Position numbers and translations under genes: made by a program
From: Onchidella celtica
Lineage: Eukaryota; Mollusca; Gastropoda; Systellommatophora; Onchidiidae
Assembly: GCA_963931925.1 (NCBI GenBank)
Contig: OZ007570.1
Span: 57,366,321-57,430,320 of the forward strand
Length of the DNA stretch: 64,000 nt
Reading direction: 5' to 3'
In this document: positions 9,368 to 21,300 of the stretch, piece by piece
How the letters are laid out: each line of letters opens with the position of its first letter
Position numbering within the stretch: the first letter of the stretch is position 1
Notes under the pieces: model-generated
What the model was told of the DNA's origin: nothing
Database searches by the model: none
What the model saw: only the letters and a program-made list of their open reading frames with translations

Positions 9368-12300
9368 GTAAACTATCAAGGCAAGGCTGTTCAGGAAATT
9401 AACAGTCATATAGGCTTATATAATTTGCCTAATGAAACTGACTGCGCAAATGAAAACTTAATAACTGTTGCAGGTTATTTAGCATTTCATGTTACATCTT
9501 TGATCTTTGCACTTAAATTTGTAAAATTACCATTCAGTTTGGCTTGCAAAAACGTCAGTATGTCAAATAATACTAATAAATCTGGTAATCAATTTTTTAT
9601 TCACTAAATTATAATATATGCACTTGGTTTTCTTTCACTTGCAAAGAGTTGAACGCCAAGTACATTCTCAGTACAGACATCATCTGATTTTATGATAATC
9701 ACCATCATAGTCTTCATTACACTGTCACTCTTTAAATTTAGCCGACCTGAATATCAAACTCTATGGTGCTCTGCCAGAACTGCAGAAAACCGTAGATTTT
9801 CTTAAAAGAACAAATCTGCAGATTTAGATTGGTGAACGGAAGAAGAAGAAGGTAAATTTAATAATACGTAATAGTTTGTGATGTTTTTTCTCTGAATTGC
9901 ACACTGAAAATTTCTGATTCCTGCGTTATGAGCTTGCTTGTATCAGCAAGGTAAAGCTGAAAAGGTTAAAGATAAAATTTTCAGTATGTCATTTGCCATG
10001 AGATTACCTCAGAAATACTACTTGTTTAAATGTTCATCACTGAAAAACTTCAGAAAAAACATAAACTGTTGATTGTATTAGCACTGAACAAAGCTTGATG
10101 TACTAATAAATTCTCATCAGAGCTGAAAAAATCTGGAATTACATATATGTTGATTAGGAATGTTTAAAAATTCTGCACTTTTTCAATAGCTGATGGGTCT
10201 TGTCAGTAGTGTTGTGTACACTTTAACAGTTAATTCCTTTTTCTCACCCAGTGTGGCCACCCACAGTGGATGCATTGAAACCTGAGCTGACACTAGCATT
10301 TAATCAGTTGGTGGTGCACACAGCAGTTAATCTGAAGACTGAATCTCAAATCAGGCAGAAACAGACACAGAGTTCAGCATGTCTTTCTCTTAAAAGAAGT
10401 AAGGGGACTTTTTCGCATAATTTGTGAAATATATCACATGTATGTAGCGCTGATTATTATCAGTCAGAAACTTATTGGTTCGGTACTTTGGCAATAAAGA
10501 TTGTATTGGTATTATATCTGAGGGCAGTGGTAAGTAAAGGGTGGTAACTAGAAACACTTCCGCAGGTCATTGATCTAATGACCCTTCTGCATAAGGTGCT
10601 TCGTGTATAACAAATCACATTTCTAGACTTTGCATTTGACTTTTGACATTTGCATAAAGTTATGATACCCCATTTTGTAGTCTGCAATCTGTATATTATA
10701 AATATTCTATAAAATTAATTTTATATTAGATTATTAGAAAATTGAGAAAATGTTGCAAATATGAAATTGTTTAGATTGAGCAAATTTACACTTTGTTTTC
10801 CAGAGTTTAGATTGGACTTTGCTTCTATTCTGAAGATCCTAAATGAAAATATGATAAAATATTGAGTCAGTGATTATTTCCTTGTGTAGTCGTTAATTCC
10901 ATGTTTGTATTTAATGTATGAAATTGTGCAGTCCTATGCAATATATGACAGTGCTGCAGTTTGCTGACAAGTCTTGTGAAGTGCCAGGCTTTTGTCACAT
11001 GAAAGGTGAAAGCCTTACAGAAGTTCTGCAGAAAGTCGTTGAAACAGTGAAAGATCCCGTAAAGCGTTTTAAATGTGAGTCTGATTGTGTTATTCCATGT
11101 CTTATTGTCAGTCAAGTTGATAATGTCATATATTAATTGTCCAAACAGTTCAATTTGGAAATATTAAGATGATGTTCAGTGAGCTGAGGTCAAGAAAATT
11201 TTGCAAAACATGAAAACAACTGCATGTTACTGCCAGCATGGTACTTTGTTGCACTAAAACTTGTTTTCATGAATTCGGTTTTTAAATTAGATCAAACTAA
11301 AAAAATATGGTGGATGACTCTGAAGTGTCATATAAAACATATTACGTGTTCATGTGTTTAATATCCATATCTTTAGCCACTAAAAAATATTGAAAAATAG
11401 AGATGTTTAGGGTAATTTATAAAGTAAAAAATTTTGGTGTAATGTAATTATTTCAGTATTGCCTTTGCTTGGTCGTCTATTGCTAGTGTGTAGCATGATA
11501 TGTCTCCTTGAAAAGCAACAAGGCAACCACCAGTTACTAAAGCAGATGTTGGTCATCCTGGATCAGCTCAACAAATTTTGTGGAGAATCAGTGCAAGAGG
11601 TTAGTGACTTCAGTAATTTTGCTTGTATTGTGCCAGATTCTTTGCTGGACACTGTGTGCTTAATGTTTCTGTGTAACAAATATGCTAAACTTGATCATTG
11701 CTTTCTTCCCATGTAAATCTGCATCAAGCTGGAAAATACAGCAAATTCATGGCATTGCTGAAAGCTCAGGTTGAGGGACAAAATGTTCGTGGATTCTCTT
11801 TAGCTTTCTTTTCTCTTAGAAATAAAATGCATTAGTCAGGAAAATCTCAGTGTAAATAATGTTAATAATAATAAATAGATCTATATTAATATAGGTTACT
11901 ATTACCTGGGGAGATCTCAAGGCGCTCACAAAGTTTTGCATTTCACAAATAAACATAAAAAATAATACCATTCATTAGTTTATGCAAAGGTTGTCATCAA
12001 TCAAGGTTATAACGGTTACCAGATATTAGAGATTGTCATATCTCAGTCATTGTATTGAAAGTAAATATTTGTTGATAAGTGTCTTCAGGACATTTTAGGG
12101 TCAGCAAGAATGTCTCAATCTCATGTTGATAATTCTACAGGACCAATTGCCACACAAACACAGTCTGATCCTGTGCTCCCCTGTGAATGACCTGGATCAA
12201 GAATATTTATATGTGGTGGACGTTGTGAGGCTGGTGTTGTCATCCTGCCATAGTGTAGTCACTGAGGGCTGTTTGAAAAATGATTGTTGGCAGTGGTTGG

Positions 12301-15300
12301 ACACAGCTATGCAGTGTAGGTGGTTTTGGGCTTTAATTTGTTGGTTATAATTGGTTCTGTAAAACAATTCAAATTTGAGTTAAATGGTGATGTTCCGCTT
12401 CTTTTCAAATTAAGTCCACAAAAAAGTAGATTTGCTTCATGTGAAGTATTTTAAGGATGATGTGACAATGAGTGAAAGGAATTATAGGGACTTTCACCAA
12501 CTGATTTCTCAGAGGTCAAGAATGACTGTGAAACACAACCCCACGTACATGCATTTTTAGTGAAAGAGGCTTACGTTGTTCCCAGCTTGGGCTAGAACTG
12601 CAGAACTGGGCTAGTTTTCTTCAGGATTGGTGGGGCTGCATGGACAAGTTCGGGGCTAGTTTGGAAGACCCATCAAGCTGGAAAAAAAATTAAAATAAAT
12701 ATTTTTCAATCTGATTCTTTCTAAAGAGTAGTGAAATTCTGGCGCTCAGCAAGCGTGCCTTGTGGTTTGCCAGGTTTAGTCTGATGAAATTGCAAAGTTT
12801 CCTGTGGCAGTTATGTACATACTGTGTACTTTGGAGTGTGTCAGTGTGGACACAATGGATGTTTTTCCTGGCAATGTTTAAGGTAGTCATAGTTGAGTCA
12901 TATCTCAAATATAAATAGAGAGTCACTGGTGATACTAATTTGGGGTCAAATTAGCAAGTATTACCAAAAACCAGTTCCTCGTTGCAAGTACTGTTCTTCC
13001 GTCATTGGCATCAATTAAAACTGTGACCATTCCGTAATTTAATATTGAAGCTCACTGAAAGGTAATGAAGAAATGAAGGAGGTTGATATCAATTCAAATT
13101 TTTTTTTTTTACAGGTAAAGAACTGATGAAAAGAGAGAAATATTGTATGGCCATGGAAAAGTTAGAATCTGAGATGTCAAAATCTCTGGATCCTGAGCAA
13201 AAATCCAAACTTTTGTGTCTTTTTGCAGAGTGCTATTTGTGCCAGGTAATACAGTTTATTTAGTGTCATGTAAAATTTTCTGTTGCTTATTCAAGGCAAA
13301 GTTTCTTTCCTCAGTAAGCTGACAGTTTTCTTATGAAATAAAATCTCAGTAGGCTGCTTATCAGATTCATGGCACTCTTTGCTAATCAGTTTTTAAAAGC
13401 AGTGCTAACCTTTTTTTTTCAGTCCTTTTACTTGTTTTAAGATTTTCAAACCTAGGCTTGTTTTTTCTCATATAACGGGCGTGCGAGTCCTGAAATCGAC
13501 ATTTTTCAAGAAAGTCCAGCCAGTGTTTGGAAAATCACCTTCAGGGCCCGACACCCCTCCCTCTCTCCCCCCCTTAAAGGAACATGGTAAATGTTTCTAG
13601 ATATATAGAATATACAAGTACATGTACATTGAAATAAATTTTTAGAATGTGTTGTTTTTTTAATCTCTCAGAGCTGTCCACAACTGGCCATTCAAACCTA
13701 CAAGGCTGCATTGAAAGCTGACAAGGGACATACATCAGTTCTGTTCTATCTTGCCAATGTATACAAAGTCTTAGGGCTGGAGGATCTAGAGCTTGAATCA
13801 TTGAATCTCTTGGTTAAGGTGTGTTGAAAGCACTTGCACTAACCATCTGAGAAAAGTGTGTCTTCAGTTTTGTATTGATGGTTTCTCTTTTCATTCTTAA
13901 TTTAATTTCATGGGTATTTTTGTGTTACAGTGGAACACACTTAAACCAAAATGGCTAAACTGAAAACACGGCTGAACTAAAAGAAAAATGAATCCCCATA
14001 TTTCTTTCTCTTTTACCCTATGTTAATGGACTAGCGATAAACCGAAGTCAACATTCGTGGGAACACGGCTGGACCGAAAACAATGACCTTGATTTTAATG
14101 GAAGCCAGCAACCTATTCTTAATCAAGCATGCTTTGTACCGACATACCGTTCTCTCATCGTCAGGCCCAAGGCCACCAGCAGGTGTCAAAGACAGAGAGT
14201 GGTAGGGGTTGTGGGACTTGAGTCAGTGAAGCGAGTGCACATTGTCTGTGGAATCTAAATTATGCGTGTTTAGCAAATGGCGAGCAGTATGCTGACGAGG
14301 CGAGGCGAGCAACATGTCATCGAAGCATCGTGATGCTGTCTGATGCGGTGTGATGTTACGGCACAGTGTAGTTTCAGATGACCCACGTGGTTAGTTACAT
14401 TGCCACACGGCCGGAAGTAACTCATTATTTTATCAGTGAAATTTGACCTTACAGAGTTTGTTTTCCTCTTCTGACAACTTCTACCATACCCAGTTTGGAT
14501 AAACCAAAATATGTTTAAACCAAAGTAATATGTCCGGTCCCTAAAATTTTGGTTTAAGCGTGTTCCACTGTAGTTGGTGAGACTTTTGTTTGAGCAAGTA
14601 CTTTTGTTTATGTGACATAATATACATAATATCATCATCATTCCCTAAGACTGTAGTAACTCAAACACAGGAAAAGACAACTTCCCTTTGTGTTCAACTA
14701 CATTCAAACCGCACCAAATGACCTTGGTAGTAGACTCCTACACCAAAAATATTCTAATAGCAAACCGTCAAAAATTCACGGTAACTAGACCAGTTATGCT
14801 AAAATAAAACAGCTTTTTTGCTTCTCCTGAAAAGTAGCCAAGACCGATTACTACAGCTTGTGGCAACTGTGACAATATGCATCACTTCTGTTTCTGTTTT
14901 CCATTTTTTTGTTTTTATGGACTTTGTACTGCAGTAATAGGATCGGTTGTTTCACAGAGGTGACGGATTTTTCTTATATATATCCATTTATAAGCTTAAA
15001 TTGGTGGGGAAAACATCCTAATATGTCAAGAAACAGGTCTGTTTAAGATTTTCAAATGTTTAGAGAAATATAAGTGTGGCAGTTGGATTGTTTGCATATT
15101 GTTATGTTACTGTTTTTCAGAAAAAACTCCATAGCATGTTTCTGGTGTCTGGATTCACTTATAAGTTCTTAAGTGCACAACATGAGTGATTCTCTGTGAC
15201 TGTTTTTGTGAATGTGCCCATTATCTTTGCATCTATCAAAATATTATTAATTAACTTGACCCTTTAATCAATTCTGTCTCTAGATACTGACAGACAAATG

Positions 15301-18300
15301 TGCCAGATCTGATCAACAGCAGTGGAACACTGACATCGATGTTATTGTGATGTTAGCCTGTGACATCATGCCAGATGTAACCTTACTGAATGCATTACAT
15401 CATTTTGCCAAGCGTTGTTTTGAACTGCAGAGGTAAGTTTAGAACACTGAAGTCCATAAGAGGCAAAGATTTGGTCAAAATCATTCTTTACACGTGCTTG
15501 GTCTAATTTGTGAACAAAGATTCCATAGATGTGAACTGCAGAATAAGCAAACACTGAGGAGAAGCACATGAGAGAAAGTGTACAACTTTGTTTATTATAT
15601 TAACTTTCATTGACAGTGCATCATCAGTACATTATTTCTTTATATTCAGCGATATAGTACTCCAGTGTGAAGAAAAATTAAAGAAAAAACATCCTTGGTT
15701 CACCTGTCACCTGTCGGCTTCATCGTCATCGATGTTAGCTGCTACAGTGGATGTCACGACAAAATCTCCTCCACCCAATCCTGTCCTTAGCTTTCCTAGT
15801 TAGTTCACTTATTTCCAGCTGGCTGACTTTCTTGATGTTATCGTGATATGTAATGGGTGGTCTTCCTTGTTTTCTCTTTGTTTCTGTCTTTCCTTGAAGG
15901 ATTGATATCATAAGGGCCGTGCTTTTGTTTCGGGCCGCGTGGCCGATGTATGCAAGTCTTCTTTTATTTATTTCAGGTGTTATTCTTCTGGTGGTGCCAA
16001 GCTGTTCTAAGATGCTTGTATTTGTTCTCCTTTCTGTCCAACTTATTCTGAGTAGCCTTCTGTAAAGCCACATTTCAGCTGCCTCCAATCTTGTTATGTC
16101 TGCCTTTTTGAGTGTCCAGGCTTCACAACCATATAGTAGGACTGGCCAGATCAAGCACTTAAGTATGTTCACTTTGAGGTCCGTTGGTGTGCCTCTATCC
16201 TTCCAAATGTTGTTTAGTTGAACCATTTTGTGTTTTGCCATTCCTATCCTTGTTTTTATGTCCTTTGAGCAGCTTCCATCTTGCGATTTATGTGATCCTA
16301 GGTATTTGAAATCAGTCACTTTTTCTAGTGCTGTTTTGTTTACTAGTATCTCCTGGTGTTCATGGTGCCCTGTTCCAGTATGCATGACTTTCGTTTTCTT
16401 AGCATTTAGGTGTAGGCCTGTTGTCCTGCCCGCTTCATCCACTCTGTGCAACACTCTTTTCATGCTGGTGATGTTATCTGACATAAGAGCTGTGTCATCA
16501 GCGTAGCGAAGGTTTGTGATGTTTCGGCCTCCGATCTTTATTCCCATATCTTCTATGTCTGCGTTTCTCATGATCTGCTCAGTATAAATATTGAAAAGAT
16601 GAGGTGAAAGTATGCAACCTTGTCTGACTCCTTTCTCGATGTTAAATATGGACAGTTCTCATTGTTCCATCTAATCGTTGCCTTTTGTTCGTGGTATAGT
16701 GCAGCGATGAGGGTCACAAGGTGTTTCGGGAATCCCATCTTAATCATTATATCGAACAGGTGATTTTAAATGTTTAGGTCTAACATCTTTCTTTTTTTTT
16801 ATCTCTATTAGCTTGCAGTTTACTTTGTAGAGAGCTACAATAGGTGCACTCTTTCACTATATTCTCTTTGTCTGCATATTTCCAAAAATCTTCAGTTATT
16901 ATGTTGTGTTGACATGTTGTATTATTGGTTCATTTTTTTTTTTTTCATTACCAAGATACAAAGAAGCTGCAGAGCAGTACCAGTCACTACTGCATCAAGT
17001 GGAGACTCTGGGAACCTATGCCTCTGTGAGTTGTTTCCTATGTCATCTCTCAAAATCGAGAGTATTGTGACAAATTAATGCTTTGAGAATACAAAAGGAG
17101 AAGTAAAATACTCTCTCAAGAGCTGGTTTGTTTATCACTCAGGAATAATGAAAGTTTAAAAAATGTACAAAATCGGATTTTTCAAAAACATCTAGGGGTA
17201 AAAAACAGTCTGATATGGCAGTGTATCTGCATTTCATTTAGTGATACGCTGGTTGTCTCCTTCACTTTCTGTTCCAGTATCATTCATCATGATGTATGAG
17301 AGAATTACCATGTCAGTGTTATGTGCAGAACTATTACCATATAAGGCCTCTCTCAAGCAGATAATATGGACACAGGAATACTTATTAGATACACCAAATT
17401 GTTATGTGACTCGATAATTCCAGCTGATTTCCAGTATTTAGAAAAGATTCTAGTGACCAACCAAATACAAAAACTTGAACAGTATCTTTTGGGTTCTCAG
17501 GTAGTCAATAATTACCTTAAGTCATTCCTTATTATATGTACATAAATTTATTTCACAGATACCAATGAGCAGTGAATCATTTCCAGAGATGAATTTGATG
17601 GAGCTCATAGTAGAGACTGCGGAAGCCTTGGTGTTAGCACAAAAATATTCTGAATGCATAAACCTTTGTGATGAGTTTAGTTCAATCTTCATCACTGATG
17701 ATACTTTTGCAGAGATGTCCCAGGCCTCCGCTCAGATGTCTCCTTTCAGTGTTTGTGTTTCAAAAATTAGCATTGACAATTCCCAGACCAGCTTATTCAG
17801 TCAGAATGAAAACTCCATGGCTGTGGATGATATTAATCTTAGTCCAACTGATGGTATTGTCAGTAATCGTTCAGGGATAAACAGCAGTCAACATGATTTC
17901 AGCAACAGAGGATCTAACCCTAATGCAAGTGGTCTCTTGCAGCTGTGCAGTTTGTCAAGAAAAAGACAGAGATCTGCATCAGTTGACTGTAGTCAGAGTG
18001 GGAATAATGACTGGTGGTCTGAAAGTCTTACTGTCAGGTTACTTTTGAGTAAAGCAGATGCTCTGGTGGTAGCTCAAGGCTTCAGTGATGACACAATGAA
18101 TTGTTTAAACAAGTGAGTACAAAAACCCTTCCTAGTACTAAAATTCTACATACTCTGTTGAATATCAGTGCATTCATGATCAGGCTCTGATTAATATTAT
18201 AATATCTGAAACAATTTAAACAAATGACAGGGCTGAAAGACCTCTGCAGATTCACAAGAACTGGTGGTTTTTTTAATCATTTCAGGTGTTAACTCCTTGT

Positions 18301-21300
18301 CGCTGTAAGAGTACACAAACACATACACATACTTATAATACATACATTTACATATGTGTGCATGTAGACCTGTACTGATCAGATGTAGAGTTTAGCATAG
18401 GGCTCCCACTCTTCCACCGAAACGCAGAAATCCGCGATGGAAGAGATCGGCGGTAATTTTTCCGATGTTATTTATTACTATTATCTAAGTATTTTGTTGT
18501 GTATTTCTGTGTGTAGGTGTTATGTATAGTCCATTATATCAAATTTATGGGCAGAATATGGTCAATCATTTCAAATTTGGGGAATAAGGACTGGTAAGCC
18601 AGGTCTCACCTAAATAGTGAGAAATGCCTGCGTGATTATGCCTCTGCCAGCTAAGCCAACCGTACCTTCACGAGTGATCGCTCCCTGATCCGGTGCTCCC
18701 TGTTCTCACAGACACGGCTCTGGCAAATGGCGAGTAGCTGGCGCCAACAAACCAGCCCCCCCTGGAGTCTGTGGGGGCTAAACTTCAGACCCGGAGGAGT
18801 GAGGTCCCCCGAAAGGTGCGGCAATGCCGGGCCCACCGGCGAGTGGACATGTCCCGATTCCCACCAAGACCTCACCCAGGGAGCACACCCTGGTAAATCA
18901 AAGCTGGGGAGAAGGACCTCATAGCCCAGTCAAGCAACCTTCTAGAAGATGGAAAACTCCAAAATGCAACCCGGGGAGAGGGACCCTCGCAGCTCGGTTA
19001 GCAACCCTCTAGAGAGAACACTCGAACAAATCGGTCCCCCGAATCCGGAATGTGCCAGCCTTGTGCGGGGAGGAATTGGGCGCATACGAACCCCACCATA
19101 GAAGTCATGCGAAAGTGTCTATTACCTAGATTAAGTGATGGTGTCACCCCCATGGGAAATCGCCAGGTGGAGGTGGTGCCGGGCCCTAAGCCTCGAAAGG
19201 GTCCAAACCAAGCGACTGGCAGTCCCGAGCCTACTTGTGGAGTCAGGAGAGACCCGGGAAATGCTACTGGCCAACAAGACATGCGACCCCTCATAGTTGT
19301 CCACTGGAATGCTGAGGGAGTGGCAAACAAGAAACGTGCCCTGGAGGCACGACTAAAAGAGGACAGCATCGACATATGCTGCATCCAGGAGACTCACCTC
19401 AAGCCTGACAAAAGATTTCACGTAAGAGGATATGAAACTTTCAGGCAGGACAGGGAAGAGCGACACAAAGGAGGAGTGCTTACCCTAGTCCGAAACTCCA
19501 TCGCCGCAGCAGACATTTGCAGATCACAAAACCTAGGGACAGAATATCTTGGTGTGCAGATCATCCTTCCAAACATGAAACTTGGAATTCTGAATGTCTA
19601 CTCCCCCCCAGCTGTGCCACTTGACCTTGATCACCTACCTATGGAAGGAGAATGGCTTGTCACTGGGGACTTCAATGGCCACTCCCCTAGTTGGGGGTAC
19701 GAGGAACTTGACAGTAAGGGAGAATACATGGAGGAATGGATGATCTCAAACCAGCTTACCCTCATCAATGATCCAGATGACCAGGATACCTTCTATTCCA
19801 GACCATGGCACACAACCTCCACTCCAGATCTTGCAATGGCCACGGACAGCGTAGAGCAGAAGACCACTAGAGATGTATGCTCCCAGCTTGGTGGAAGCGA
19901 CCACAGGCCTGTCAGGCTCAACATCAGAGATATCCCCAGAGAAAAAGCAGCCTACAGGGAAGCAAGCTGGAACTTTAAGAAAGCCAACTGGCCCCTTTTC
20001 AGCAAATTGACAGACAAGTACTGCGCAGAGATCCAGATGACATACAGTACTGACAAAAACATAAAGGCATTCAACACAGCCATCCTCTCTGCTGCCAAGA
20101 GATCAATCCCAAGGGGACACAGGAAACTCTACCAACCCAACTGGAGTGCTGAGCTGGACACTCTACATGCGACAGTCTCCCAGAAACGAGACACCATGGA
20201 GAGGGAACCCACCAATGAGAATGTCATCGCCTACAATAAAGCACAAGCGAACTTTGTGAAGGAAAAGAACTCCCAAACCAGAAAAGCTTGGCATGAGAGG
20301 ACAGGACAACTCAACCTCGACAGAGACACCAACAGGCTATGGAGCCTAACAAGAGCTCTAAATGGTGACACCCGATCAAGAGGGAAAATTGTCCTCCGGG
20401 ATGAAGACCAGCTAGTTACAGGAAAAGATGCTGCAAATCTCCTGGCCAGATACTACGAAAGTGAAAGCAGGTGCAACATACCTAAGAAGCGAGCAGAGGC
20501 TGCGAAGAAAGATATTAAAATACATTTCTCCAAAGTCAGCCATGAACCCTGCATGGAGACAGAGATAGGCCACGGTGAACTAAAGAAAGCGATACACAAA
20601 CTACGCCCAAAGAAAGCACCTGGACCAGACGGCATCACAAACGACATGCTCAGTCACCTTGGTTCGGCCGCAGAGGACATACTCCTGATAATTTTCAATC
20701 ACAGCTGGAAAACTGGAAGAGTCCCGGATATCTGGAAGGATGCAACAATACAGCCCATCCTCAAACCTGGGAAAGACAAAAAGGACCCAAGCAGCTACCG
20801 CCCAATTAGCCTCCTCAGCTGTGTGGGTAAGCTTATGGAGCGAATCATCTCAACTAGATTGAAATGGTACCTTGAGACCAACAAGAAGCTGAGCCCCAAC
20901 CAGACTGGATTCCGCCAGCATTGGAGCACTGAGGACCAGATCACCTGTCTAACACAAGACATCGAGAACACTTTCCAAGAAAAAAAGAGAACCTTAGCGG
21001 TTTTCTTTGACATGTCAAAGGCTTTCGACAAGGTCTGGCGGGATGGTCTCCTTCTCAAGCTGCTAAAAACGGGAATCAAGGGCAAGATGTACCACTGGCT
21101 CCAAAACTTCCTTGTCCACCGACAAGCCAGAACAAAAGTGGACACAAAGTACAGCCAGAAAGTAAAGCTGCTTGCTGGTGTGCCCCAGGGAAGTGTTGTT
21201 GCTCCTCTCCTCTTTCTGATTTATATGAACGACCTGCCAGATCACCTACCAAAGTTTGTATCACACTCGCTTCATGCGGACGACTGTGCAGTATGGTATT

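Noticed and set aside
16228-16506. 92-codon plus-strand frame
   Set aside because: Antisense shadow of the RTE reverse transcriptase fragment on the minus strand.
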